Under the pieces are notes generated by a model that saw nothing but the letters and a program-made list of their open reading frames with translations, made no database searches and had not been told where the DNA came from. From assembly GCA_947500435.1 (NCBI GenBank), contig CANMRV010000004.1, positions 372,001 through 436,000 of the forward strand: a DNA stretch of 64,000 nt, in the 5' to 3' direction. This DNA is from an uncultured Flavobacteriaceae bacterium (lineage in GTDB: Bacteria > Bacteroidota > Bacteroidia > Flavobacteriales > Flavobacteriaceae). Positions 9,437 through 17,584 of this stretch are shown piece by piece; within the stretch, counting starts at the first letter, position 1; every line of letters begins with the position of its first letter. The position numbers were made by a program, and so were the translations under genes.

Positions 9437-9820
9437 ATGGCAGAACAGTCTTATTTGGAAATCAATCCCGAACAATTCAAAACATTTGCACAATTGCCTA
9501 TGGATACTCCGGTGGTGATGTTGAATTTGTTAAAGTTTAAAGATAAGGTTCCCGAAACTGGATTGTCAGGAGCGGAATCTTATAAAGGATATATGAGGGC
9601 AGCCACTCCATTTTTTGCCAAAGCAAATGCGGAAGTCTTATATATGGGAAAACCCCAAAGCATGCTTATCGGCCCAGAAGATGAAAGTTTATGGGATAAA
9701 GTATTGTTGGTAAAATATCGAACCATTGCAGATTTTTTAGGAATGGTGAAAGCAGAAGGGTATCCTGCTCATTTAAGAGCGCAAGCATTGGAAGATTCAA
9801 GATTGATTCATTGTAAGTGA
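9437..9820 (+). CDS. DUF1330 domain protein
   Basis: A 127-residue protein with the dimeric ferredoxin-like look of DUF1330: VVMLNLLKFK near the N-terminus, YKGYMRAA and a C-terminal MVKAEGYPAHLRAQALEDSRLI segment. These proteins are related to small dimeric alpha/beta barrel proteins, and most have no known reaction. The 5-bp gap to the kinase gene suggests translational coupling. It might assist the kinase/dehydrogenase step, but nothing in the sequence proves this. Confidence 0.82.
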   Translation: MAEQSYLEINPEQFKTFAQLPMDTPVVMLNLLKFKDKVPETGLSGAESYKGYMRAATPFFAKANAEVLYMGKPQSMLIGPEDESLWDKVLLVKYRTIADFLGMVKAEGYPAHLRAQALEDSRLIHCK

Positions 9821-9859
9821 AAGCCCGAAGTCGGAAGTCGGAAGTACGAAGTTTCTATA

Positions 9860-9895
9860 CTGTCACTTCGAGCGGAGTCGAGAACCTAGGAACAC
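9860..9895 (+). repeat. REP-like element, single copy
   Basis: Core plus CCTAGGAACA tail, ending 27 bp before the next start codon. It is preceded at about 9824-9850 by GAAGTCG/GAAGTAC short tandem units. Confidence 0.88.
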
Positions 9896-9922
9896 AACGG
9901 ATAAAATAAAATACTATAGTTA

Positions 9923-10678
9923 ATGAACCTAAAAGAAAAAGTAGTCATCATAACAGGAGCAGGCAGCGGCATAGGCGCAGCCTCCGCAAAACTTTTTGGA
10001 ACACACGGAGCAACCGTTGTTGCCTCAGATATTAATTTAGAGAACGCCCAAAAAGTAACCGACGAAATTAAAGCAGCAGGAGGTAAGGCAATCGCGACCA
10101 AAACCGATGTAACCAAGTTTGACCATGTTGAAGGCTTGATCACAGATACCACAAAAGAATATGGTAAGCTTGATGTAATCGTTAACAATGCCGGAATCGG
10201 TGGGTCCAATCAAAAGAAAACGGCAGAACATTCCCATGATGATTGGCACAATGTAATTGCGGTAAATCAAACAGGGGTATTCTATTGTATGCAAGTGGCA
10301 TTGCAACAAATGATGAAGCAGGGGCACGGTAATATTGTAAATGTCGCATCCTTGGCGGGCTTAAAAGCATCGGGAAATAACCTATCCTACAGCGCCAGTA
10401 AATTTGCTGTGGTAGGTATGACAAAATCCGCCGCTTTGGAATATGGACATAAGAACATTCGAATAAACGCAGTTTGTCCCGGTTACACGAATTCAGCACT
10501 TTTGGACCAGCTGCTTTCCGCTAGAGAGGATATGGAGCATCTACTGAAACGCTACATTCCTATGAAGCGATTCGGAGAGGCATCAGAAATTGCGGAAGCG
10601 ATTTGTTGGTTGGCTTCTGATAATTCCAAATTTATTACGGGTCAAACAATTACCTTAGACGGAGGTACATCCTTATAA
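9923..10678 (+). CDS. SDR-family oxidoreductase
   Basis: A 251-residue classical SDR with TGAGSGIGAAS at the N-terminus, NNAGIGG, VNVASLAG (catalytic Ser), YSASK (Tyr-x-x-x-Lys) and a FITGQTITLDGG C-terminus. It ends 3 bp before the enoyl-CoA hydratase gene, so the pair is one transcription unit and probably catalyses successive steps (hydratase and 3-hydroxyacyl-CoA dehydrogenase). It is a different subgroup from the SDRs at 5813 and 14479, and cofactor preference is not assigned. Confidence 0.9.
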   Translation: MNLKEKVVIITGAGSGIGAASAKLFGTHGATVVASDINLENAQKVTDEIKAAGGKAIATKTDVTKFDHVEGLITDTTKEYGKLDVIVNNAGIGGSNQKKTAEHSHDDWHNVIAVNQTGVFYCMQVALQQMMKQGHGNIVNVASLAGLKASGNNLSYSASKFAVVGMTKSAALEYGHKNIRINAVCPGYTNSALLDQLLSAREDMEHLLKRYIPMKRFGEASEIAEAICWLASDNSKFITGQTITLDGGTSL

Positions 10679-10681
10679 CAT

Positions 10682-11452
10682 ATGAACACATTAGAAGTTA
10701 CTTATAAAGAGGGATACGCCATAGTTCAAATGAACCGTGGCAAGGTCAATGCCATCAATTTTGAGATGGTACAAGACCTTCGGGATATTTTTTACAAACT
10801 GGAAGGGAATCCAGAGGTAAAAGGAGTTATTCTCACAGGGCAACCCCATTACTTTTCTGCAGGATTGGATTTGATAGAGCTTTTCGGATATGACATAGCC
10901 CAAATCAAGGATTTCTTTGTCTCTTTTGGGGCATTATATCTGGAATTGGTACAGTTCAAAAAGCCGTTTATTTCAGCAATTACAGGACATTCCCCCGCAG
11001 GAGGTTGTGTCTTGGCAGTTACCAGTGACAATCGCTATATGGCGGAAGGGGATAAATATGTAATTGGTTTAAATGAAGTTGCCGTAAACATTCAAATTAG
11101 TCAAAACCTAACCGAGGTCTATGCCTTTTGGATGGGTGATGGTTTAGCTAGCAAATACATTATGGAGGGAAAACTCCTTTCAGGCAAAGAAGCCCTAGCT
11201 GCTGGATTAGTTGATGAATTGGTTCCGCTAGGAAATGTTTTGGAACGTGCTGAAAAGCAAATGCGTCATTATATGAAAGCGGACCAAGAAATTTTAATAA
11301 ACACGAAGCAGAAGATTAGAAAGCATCTTTTAGATAAGCTGGATTTAGAAGCTGAAAACTCTCTAAAGGAAGCCTCCGAGTTATGGTGGAAACCTGAAAT
11401 ACGAGCGAAGATGAAAGCCTATGTGGAGAGTTTTTCTAGTAAGAAAAAATAA
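10682..11452 (+). CDS. Enoyl-CoA hydratase/isomerase family protein
   Basis: A 256-residue crotonase-fold protein. The oxyanion-hole segments are visible as GQPHYFSAGLDL and ITGHSPAGGCVLAVTSD. The position corresponding to the first catalytic glutamate of true hydratases lies in DNRYMAEGDKYVIGLNEV, so whether it hydrates, isomerises or deacylates is uncertain. The four-codon-scale gap to the preceding SDR and the location within the cluster point to a beta-oxidation-type step. Confidence 0.88.
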   Translation: MNTLEVTYKEGYAIVQMNRGKVNAINFEMVQDLRDIFYKLEGNPEVKGVILTGQPHYFSAGLDLIELFGYDIAQIKDFFVSFGALYLELVQFKKPFISAITGHSPAGGCVLAVTSDNRYMAEGDKYVIGLNEVAVNIQISQNLTEVYAFWMGDGLASKYIMEGKLLSGKEALAAGLVDELVPLGNVLERAEKQMRHYMKADQEILINTKQKIRKHLLDKLDLEAENSLKEASELWWKPEIRAKMKAYVESFSSKKK

Positions 11453-11457
11453 CTCCT

Positions 11458-11528
11458 CTGTCACATCGAGCGGAGTCGAGATGCCTATTCACCTTTAAGC
11501 TCGTTCTCGACTCCGCTCGAACTGACAG
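11458..11528. repeat. REP-like inverted pair
   Basis: A direct copy (11458-11483) and an inverted copy (11502-11528) face each other across an 18-nt spacer directly after the hydratase stop codon, so the pair could also act as a terminator. A separate CCTACGCCGGAATGACA repeat fragment follows at about 11570-11586. Confidence 0.88.
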
Positions 11529-11602
11529 AAGGTTAGAAAAAAATAGAACTAATATTAAACAGATTCAGGCCTACGCCGGAATGACAATAAAGTAACACTT
11601 AC

Positions 11603-12607
11603 ATGAACAAACAACTATTATTTGTAAAGAGACCCGAGGGAGAAGCAGACGCTTCTACATGGTCAATAGAAACGAACCCGATTCCTGAAATCAAAGAAGG
11701 GGAAGTACTAATTCAACAACATTATGTGTCATTGGACCCCGCTATGCGTGGTTGGATGAATGAAGGAAAATCCTATATCGCCCCTATGGAAATTGGCTCG
11801 GTAATGCGTGCAGGTTCTGTTGGACAGGTAATTAAGGCCAATAATCATCCGGAATTTGAGGTTGGTGATTACGTTGCAGGTTATGCTGGGGTACAGCATT
11901 ATATCGCGACGGCAGGAAAAGGCTATTACAAAGTAGACCCCAAATTGGCACCTTTGCCCATGTATATCGGAACATTGGGTATGCCTGGTATGACCGCTTA
12001 TTTCGGAATTACAGAAGTAGGCAAGGTTAAAGAAGGTGATGTAGTTTTAGTTTCTGGAGCTGCTGGTGCTGTAGGTAGTATTGTTGGGCAAGTCGCAAAG
12101 ATTAAAGGGTGTAGAGTTGTTGGTATTGCTGGAGGCGCTGAGAAATGTAAATATGTAGTGGATGAATTAGGGTTTGACGCCTGTATCGATTACAAAAACG
12201 AGGATGTAAAAGAACGACTTAAGCAAGAGTGTCCTAAGGGATTAGATATCTATTTCGATAACGTTGGTGGCGAAATACTTGATGCAGCTTTAGGTCGCTT
12301 ACGGATGCATGCACGAATAGTGATTTGCGGTGCGATTTCTCAATATAATAACAAGACAAAAATGAGAGGTCCAAGCAACTACCTATCATTGTTGGTTAAT
12401 AGAGCTAGTATGACAGGTATGGTAGTTTTTGATTATGCCGATAGATATGCCGAAGGCGCCAAAATTTTAGGAGGCTGGATGGCGCAAGGAAAGTTGAAAA
12501 GCCGTGAAGATGTTTATGAAGGCATTGAGAACTTTCCTGAAACCTATAATAGACTGTTCACAGGCGATAAAAAAGGAAAATTGGTTTTGAAAATTATAGA
12601 AGATTAA
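11603..12607 (+). CDS. NADP-dependent MDR oxidoreductase (prostaglandin reductase/leukotriene dehydrogenase type)
   Basis: A 334-residue zinc-free medium-chain dehydrogenase/reductase. It shows LDPAMRGWMNE near the N-terminus, GMPGMTAYFGI, the cofactor motif VSGAAGAVGSIVGQ and FDNVGG. This pattern fits the PTGR/YncB-like group, which reduces the carbon-carbon double bond of enones using NADPH. The substrate in this cluster might be an unsaturated acyl intermediate or an aldehyde by-product. Confidence 0.9.
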   Translation: MNKQLLFVKRPEGEADASTWSIETNPIPEIKEGEVLIQQHYVSLDPAMRGWMNEGKSYIAPMEIGSVMRAGSVGQVIKANNHPEFEVGDYVAGYAGVQHYIATAGKGYYKVDPKLAPLPMYIGTLGMPGMTAYFGITEVGKVKEGDVVLVSGAAGAVGSIVGQVAKIKGCRVVGIAGGAEKCKYVVDELGFDACIDYKNEDVKERLKQECPKGLDIYFDNVGGEILDAALGRLRMHARIVICGAISQYNNKTKMRGPSNYLSLLVNRASMTGMVVFDYADRYAEGAKILGGWMAQGKLKSREDVYEGIENFPETYNRLFTGDKKGKLVLKIIED

Positions 12608-12653
12608 GAAAATACGAGGTACAAAGTAAAAAGTACAAAGTTTTAATTAACTA

Positions 12654-12688
12654 CTGTCACTTCGAGCGGAGTCGAGAACTGAGGAACG
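12654..12688 (+). repeat. REP-like element, single copy
   Basis: Same core with a slightly changed tail (ACTGAGGAACG). It is preceded at 12612-12645 by GTACAAAGTA-type short repeats. Confidence 0.87.
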
Positions 12689-12736
12689 CCAATGTTGATT
12701 TAGAACCTTAAAAGAAGGAGAAAAGCTGTAAAAACG

Positions 12737-13252
12737 ATGTCCATTTACCAAAAAATAGGAGAAGTCGGTTCAAAGTTTATTGGAAAGCCAAAGCTTTTTA
12801 AATACGGATTCAATCTATCACCTATGTATCGAAGGAGTACTGGGAGGATTGTAAGTGTTTCAGAGGACTTGTTGAAAATTCAGATTAAATTGCCAATAAG
12901 TTACAAGAACAAAAACTATGTTAATTCAATTTTTGGTGGGAGTATGTTTTCTGCTGTAGATCCAATTCCGATGGTGCAGCTCATGAATCTTTTGGATTCA
13001 AATTATGTAGTTTGGGATAAATCTGCGGAAATATATTTTAAACGGCCTGCGAAAGAACACCTTTTTGCAGATTTCAGTTATACTGAAAATGAGATAGTCG
13101 ATATCAAACAGAAAGTAGCTCAGGACCAAGAAACTGAAATAATAAAGACGACACAACTTACCAATAAAGACGGGTCTGTCGTATTTTGTGAGGTAAAGAA
13201 ATTGATTTATATAGCGGACAAATCCTATTTTAAGAATAAACGTAGAAAATAA
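12737..13252 (+). CDS. DUF4442 hotdog-fold protein
   Basis: A 171-residue protein resembling DUF4442/YiiD-type hotdog thioesterase-like proteins. The central helix segment reads FGGSMFSAVDPIPMVQL, followed by VWDKSAEIYFKRPA and a long antiparallel beta region. A role as acyl-CoA thioesterase fits the cluster but is inferred. The C-terminus is lysine-rich. The gap after it (13253-13347) is AT-rich with ACAAATACAAAT-like short repeats. Confidence 0.8.
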   Translation: MSIYQKIGEVGSKFIGKPKLFKYGFNLSPMYRRSTGRIVSVSEDLLKIQIKLPISYKNKNYVNSIFGGSMFSAVDPIPMVQLMNLLDSNYVVWDKSAEIYFKRPAKEHLFADFSYTENEIVDIKQKVAQDQETEIIKTTQLTNKDGSVVFCEVKKLIYIADKSYFKNKRRK

Positions 13253-13347
13253 ACACAAGCGCAAATACAAAAATCAAATACAAAAAGGCAAGTCTGGAAA
13301 TTGAATTTGTATTTGAGTTTGACGTTTGTATTTGAATTTTAAAAAGC

Positions 13348-14322
13348 ATGAAAGCAATACGATGTAAAGCATATGGTCCGCCATCATCTCTAGTATTTGA
13401 GGAAGTGGAGAACTTAAAACCGAAGGCAAAAGAAGTCCTAGTAGAAGTAAAAGCCTGCGGACTCAACTTTCCTGATACCCTTATCATTCAAGGATTGTAT
13501 CAGTTTAAGCCAGATTTACCTTTTACTCCAGGTAGTGATGTAGCGGGAATTGTCAAAGAAGTAGGAGAAGGCGTATCTCATTTAAAAGTGGGACAAGAAG
13601 TTTTTGGTTTTGTACCTCACGGTGCACTGGCTGAAGAAGTTTTGGTGCCTTCAAATGCCTGTTTTCCAAAGCCGCCACAAATGGATTTTCCAACCGCAGC
13701 TTCTTTTCTAATGGCGTATGGAACTTCCTATCATGCTTTGAAAGACAGAGGTCGTCTGGCTGAAGGAGAAACCTTGTTGGTATTAGGTGCTTCAGGTGGA
13801 GTAGGGCTGGCAGCCGTGGAACTTGGAAAGCTGATGGGCGCTAAAGTAATTGCAGCGGCCTCCACTGATGATAAGTTGGATTTATGCAAAGAGTACGGAG
13901 CTGATGCAACAATCAACTATGCCACTCAGGATTTAAAATCCACCATAAAGGAATTGACCGATGGGAAAGGTGTTGATGTTGTCTACGACCCCGTTGGAGG
14001 AGCCTATTCCGAGGCCGCCTTAAGAGGTGTTGGACGCAACGGTAGGTTTTTGGTTGTGGGATTTGCAGCAGGCGATATTCCAAAAATTCCATTGAATCTT
14101 CCCTTATTAAAAGAAGCATCCATTGTTGGTGTTTTTTGGGGAGCCTTTGCGATGAAGAATCCCAAAGCGAATATGGAAAATACAATGACTTTGATGAAAT
14201 GGCATGCCGAAGGAAAATTAAAGCCACATATTCACGCGATTTATGATTTAGCGGACACATCCAAAGCATTGGAAGAAATGACCAATAGAAAGGTAAAGGG
14301 GAAATTGATTGTGAAAGTTTAG
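13348..14322 (+). CDS. NADPH:quinone oxidoreductase family protein
   Basis: A 324-residue zinc-free MDR enzyme of the quinone oxidoreductase group. It shows the N-terminal GroES-like domain with FPDTLIIQG and PGSDVAGIV, then the cofactor motif LGASGGVGLAAVEL, VVYDPVGG and the C-terminal GKLIVKV. Such enzymes reduce quinones or enoyl compounds. It is the second MDR enzyme of the cluster and is only distantly similar to the one at 11603. Confidence 0.9.
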   Translation: MKAIRCKAYGPPSSLVFEEVENLKPKAKEVLVEVKACGLNFPDTLIIQGLYQFKPDLPFTPGSDVAGIVKEVGEGVSHLKVGQEVFGFVPHGALAEEVLVPSNACFPKPPQMDFPTAASFLMAYGTSYHALKDRGRLAEGETLLVLGASGGVGLAAVELGKLMGAKVIAAASTDDKLDLCKEYGADATINYATQDLKSTIKELTDGKGVDVVYDPVGGAYSEAALRGVGRNGRFLVVGFAAGDIPKIPLNLPLLKEASIVGVFWGAFAMKNPKANMENTMTLMKWHAEGKLKPHIHAIYDLADTSKALEEMTNRKVKGKLIVKV

Positions 14323-14331
14323 TTTGTTAGG

Positions 14332-14384
14332 AGACGGAAGACGGAAGACGGAAGACGGAAGACGGAAGACGGAAGACGGAAGAC
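14332..14384 (+). repeat. Short tandem repeat, 7-bp unit AGACGGA x 7.6
   Basis: Seven complete AGACGGA units and a partial eighth lie between the stop of the quinone oxidoreductase gene and the next REP-like copy. The perfect tandem array would be prone to slippage and so is a likely length-variable site. Confidence 0.95.
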
Positions 14385-14419
14385 AGGAAACAAGAGACAA
14401 AAATGTTAATGCATCTAAA

Positions 14420-14454
14420 CTGTCACTTCGAGCGGAGTCGAGAACCTAGGAACA
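14420..14454 (+). repeat. REP-like element, single copy
   Basis: Core and CCTAGGAACA tail, ending 25 bp before the next start codon. This is the last copy in the window. Confidence 0.88.
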
Positions 14455-14478
14455 TATGATTTGAAATAACTAAAAATT

Positions 14479-15216
14479 ATGAGACTAAAAAACAAAATAG
14501 CAGTAGTAACAGGAGGTTCCAGAGGAATCGGTCAGGCTATATCTGAATTATTCGCCAAAGAAGGCGCAACGGTAATTATTGTAGACCTATTGCCACAAGG
14601 TCAAGAGGTCGCTGATGGAATTAATTCGAGTGGAGGAAAAGCGGAATTTCATTCGGTTTCTGTAACGGATAAATCCGCCATTGAAAAACTCTTCGCTGAG
14701 GTAAACGATAAACATGGCAAATTGGATATCCTGATTAATAATGCGGGAATTACTCGGGATAGGACCTTAGAAAAAATGAGCGAAGATGAATGGGATGCTG
14801 TTATCGATGTAAACCTAAAAGGTGTGTTTTTATGCACCCAAGCTGCAGCTCCTTATATGAAGGCAAACAAATACGGTCGAATCGTTAGCGCTGCATCCAA
14901 CGTAGGATTGCGTGGTAATTTTGGACAGACCAACTATGCGGCTACCAAAGCAGGGGTCATTGCCATGTCAAAAACATGGACTATGGAATTGGGTAAGCAC
15001 GGCATTACGGCTAATGCTATTGCTCCCGGTTTTACCATGACCGATATGGTAGATAAAATCCCTAAAGAACATTTTGCAGCTATTGAGGCCAGTATTCCAT
15101 TAAGAACTGTAGCGCAACCTATTGATATCGCTTATGGATATTTGTATCTGGCCTCCGATGAGGCGCGTTTTGTTTCAGGAATATGTTTAACTATTGACGG
15201 AGGAACTTCAAGATAA
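14479..15216 (+). CDS. FabG-type SDR (3-oxoacyl-CoA/ACP reductase family)
   Basis: A 245-residue SDR that closely follows the FabG pattern: TGGSRGIGQAIS, NNAGITRD, KYGRIVSAASN, YAATKAGV (Tyr-x-x-x-Lys) and FVSGICLTIDGG. It ends 5 bp before the MaoC-like hydratase gene. FabG/MaoC pairs convert 3-oxoacyl, 3-hydroxyacyl and enoyl thioesters into one another. Because of the surrounding dehydrogenases, a role with CoA esters is more likely than housekeeping fatty-acid synthesis. Confidence 0.9.
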   Translation: MRLKNKIAVVTGGSRGIGQAISELFAKEGATVIIVDLLPQGQEVADGINSSGGKAEFHSVSVTDKSAIEKLFAEVNDKHGKLDILINNAGITRDRTLEKMSEDEWDAVIDVNLKGVFLCTQAAAPYMKANKYGRIVSAASNVGLRGNFGQTNYAATKAGVIAMSKTWTMELGKHGITANAIAPGFTMTDMVDKIPKEHFAAIEASIPLRTVAQPIDIAYGYLYLASDEARFVSGICLTIDGGTSR

Positions 15217-15220
15217 AATT

Positions 15221-15685
15221 ATGGCAAAGCTAACACTAGAAAACTTTGATGCATTTCGTGAACTGGAAGGGAAGCAACTTCCAGATGGCGATTGGATGAC
15301 AATCACGCAAGAAATGATTAACGACTTCGCAAAGGCCACTGGAGACTTTCAATGGATACATGTAGATGTTGAAAAGGCAAAAAAATACTCCCCCTTCAAA
15401 AAACCCGTTGCCCACGGATTTATGTCTGTATCCTTAATTTCCAAAATGCTGGAAGAACTAATTCAAGTAAAGTCTGCTCAAATGGGCGTTAACTATGGTT
15501 TGAATAAGGTTCGTTTTCCGAGTCCGGTTTTGGTAGACAGTCGACTTCGATTGGTAGGAGGAATCTCAAAAATAGAAGACTACGGAGACACGGGATTAAA
15601 AATCACCTGGAACTGCACTGTTGAAATCGAAGGTTCCGAAAAACCGGCTTGTGCAGCCGAGTTTTTGAGTTTAATGTTCGAGTGA
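15221..15685 (+). CDS. MaoC-family (R)-specific enoyl-CoA hydratase/dehydratase
   Basis: A 154-residue hotdog-fold protein with the MaoC signature: DFAKATGDFQWIHVDVEKAK (catalytic Asp and His) and PVAHGFMSVSLISKM. The frame is open from 15194, inside the preceding SDR gene, but ATG 15221 (MAKLTLENFD) gives the normal N-terminus 4 bp after the SDR stop. It hydrates trans-2-enoyl-CoA to the (R)-3-hydroxy form or dehydrates the product. The match to NodN-like subgroups is also possible. Confidence 0.9.
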   Translation: MAKLTLENFDAFRELEGKQLPDGDWMTITQEMINDFAKATGDFQWIHVDVEKAKKYSPFKKPVAHGFMSVSLISKMLEELIQVKSAQMGVNYGLNKVRFPSPVLVDSRLRLVGGISKIEDYGDTGLKITWNCTVEIEGSEKPACAAEFLSLMFE

Positions 15686-15739
15686 GTCTGAATATACTTG
15701 GTATCCTTTTAGAAACCTCTTGTATTTTTTGTACATTAA

Positions 15740-17584
15740 ATGCCTAATCAAAATACCATACCAATGACCAGACTTTTTGACCTGCTGTATTACCAACTCG
15801 AAAACCATCCCTTAGAAAAATCCCTTAGTAGCCGAGATGCTTCTGGCGACTGGAAAAGCTATAGCTCACAGGAAATTGTAGATGCTGCAGAACAAGCTGC
15901 TTCAGGTATGTTAGCTCTGGGAATAAAACCTGGTGATAATGTAGCGATGGTGGTCTATAAGAACCGGCCAGAATGGGTAATCATGGATTTTGCGATGCAG
16001 ATGATTGGTGCGGTAAGCATTCCCTTATACCCAACGATTAGTGTTGGGGAGTATGAGTATATATTGAACGAAGCTGAGGTTAAAGCTGCCTTTTGCGGTG
16101 GTGGGGATTTGTATGCTAAACTTACTGCTACTCAACGGAATGTTGCTACACTTACTAGCATCTATACTTTTGATAAGCAAGAGGGAAAGCCTTGCTGGAA
16201 CGATATGTTTAGCACTGAGCATAAAGCTGAGGTTGAAAAAATAAAATCTGAGGTAAAAGGGGACGACTTGGCGACCATAATTTACACCTCAGGTACTACG
16301 GGAAATCCAAAAGGGGTCATGTTGACCCATGGGAATATAATGCATATTGTCAACAACACTTCGAACCTTTTAACCGCTGAATCGGGAGAGAATGTCCTAA
16401 GTTTTTTACCGCTATGTCACATTTTTGAAAGAGCGGTTTCAATGGTATATGTTTATAGAAGTACCAAAGTTTATTTTGCAGGTACTGATAATCTCAGTGG
16501 ACCTGATGGTGATTTGGCCGCTGTAAAACCAGTTACATTCAGTACTGTACCTCGACTTTTAGAAAAAATTTATGAAGCTATCTATAACAAAGGCTTGACT
16601 TTGGATGGAACAAAAAGAAAGTTGTTTTTCTGGGCTCTTGGTCTTACCGATGACTATGAACTAAATCAGAAGTTATCTTTTGGGAAGAAATTGAAATGGA
16701 AGATTGCCGATAAATTAATTTTTAGCAAATGGAGGGAAGCCTTAGGAGGTAATGTTAGAGCCATTTTTACAGGTGCTGCGCCTTGTCCTGTAAAAATCAT
16801 GCGTGTCTTTTGGGCTGCCGGTATTCCTATTCGCGAGGGTTATGGACTTACAGAAACATCTCCCACATTGACCGGAAACACCACAGAAGATGATGGTGTA
16901 TTGTTGGGTTCAGTCGGACCAGTTATTCCTGGAGTTGAATTATTGATTGACAAAGAAGGCGGCGACTATAAGGAAGGTGAAGGTGAGATTTTGGCTCATG
17001 GTCCGAATGTAATGCAAGGGTATTATAAGAAACCAGAAGTGAATGCTCAGGTCTTTCGTGAAATTGATGGCAGGCGGTGGTTTTGTACCGGTGATATCGG
17101 AAAGATAGTCAAAGGGCCAACAGGTCGTGAATTCTTAAAAATCACGGATAGAAAGAAAGAACTTTTAAAGACTTCTGGAGGTAAATATGTCGCTCCGGCT
17201 CCAATAGAAAATAGGGTAAAGGAAGAGTTTTTGGTAGAGCAGATGATGGTAATTGGTGATAAGCAAAAATTCGTTTCGGCTTTGATTGTTCCTGCCGAGG
17301 AAGCATTGAAAAGCTATTGCGAGAAAAAAGATATTCCGTGGACAAGCTTGCAAGAAATTATTCAACACAAAAAGGTGCTAAAGCGATATCAGAAGATTAT
17401 CAATAAATACAATCCAGAATTTAGTCATGTAGAGCAAATCAAGAAATTTAAATTGATTGCCAGTCCTTGGCTTCCGTTTCATGAAGATGGTGCTGACGCT
17501 GAATTAACACCGACACTCAAGTTAAAACGTCGTATAATTCGAGAAAAATTCCAAAAGGAGATTACCGATATTTATACGGAATAA
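15740..17584 (+). CDS. Long-chain acyl-CoA synthetase (AMP-forming)
   Basis: A 614-residue ANL-superfamily ligase that activates a carboxylic acid to its CoA thioester with ATP. Motifs in order: the P-loop TIIYTSGTTGNPKG near residue 182, GYGLTETSP, the WFCTGDIG region and DRKKELLKTSGGKYVAP near the C-terminus. It is the last gene of the acyl-CoA cluster and supplies its first step. The stop codon abuts the stop of the convergent M20 peptidase gene. Confidence 0.93.
   Translation: MPNQNTIPMTRLFDLLYYQLENHPLEKSLSSRDASGDWKSYSSQEIVDAAEQAASGMLALGIKPGDNVAMVVYKNRPEWVIMDFAMQMIGAVSIPLYPTISVGEYEYILNEAEVKAAFCGGGDLYAKLTATQRNVATLTSIYTFDKQEGKPCWNDMFSTEHKAEVEKIKSEVKGDDLATIIYTSGTTGNPKGVMLTHGNIMHIVNNTSNLLTAESGENVLSFLPLCHIFERAVSMVYVYRSTKVYFAGTDNLSGPDGDLAAVKPVTFSTVPRLLEKIYEAIYNKGLTLDGTKRKLFFWALGLTDDYELNQKLSFGKKLKWKIADKLIFSKWREALGGNVRAIFTGAAPCPVKIMRVFWAAGIPIREGYGLTETSPTLTGNTTEDDGVLLGSVGPVIPGVELLIDKEGGDYKEGEGEILAHGPNVMQGYYKKPEVNAQVFREIDGRRWFCTGDIGKIVKGPTGREFLKITDRKKELLKTSGGKYVAPAPIENRVKEEFLVEQMMVIGDKQKFVSALIVPAEEALKSYCEKKDIPWTSLQEIIQHKKVLKRYQKIINKYNPEFSHVEQIKKFKLIASPWLPFHEDGADAELTPTLKLKRRIIREKFQKEITDIYTE

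Noticed and set aside
14332..14384. CRISPR array
   Set aside because: The unit is 7 bp without spacers, so this is a simple tandem repeat.
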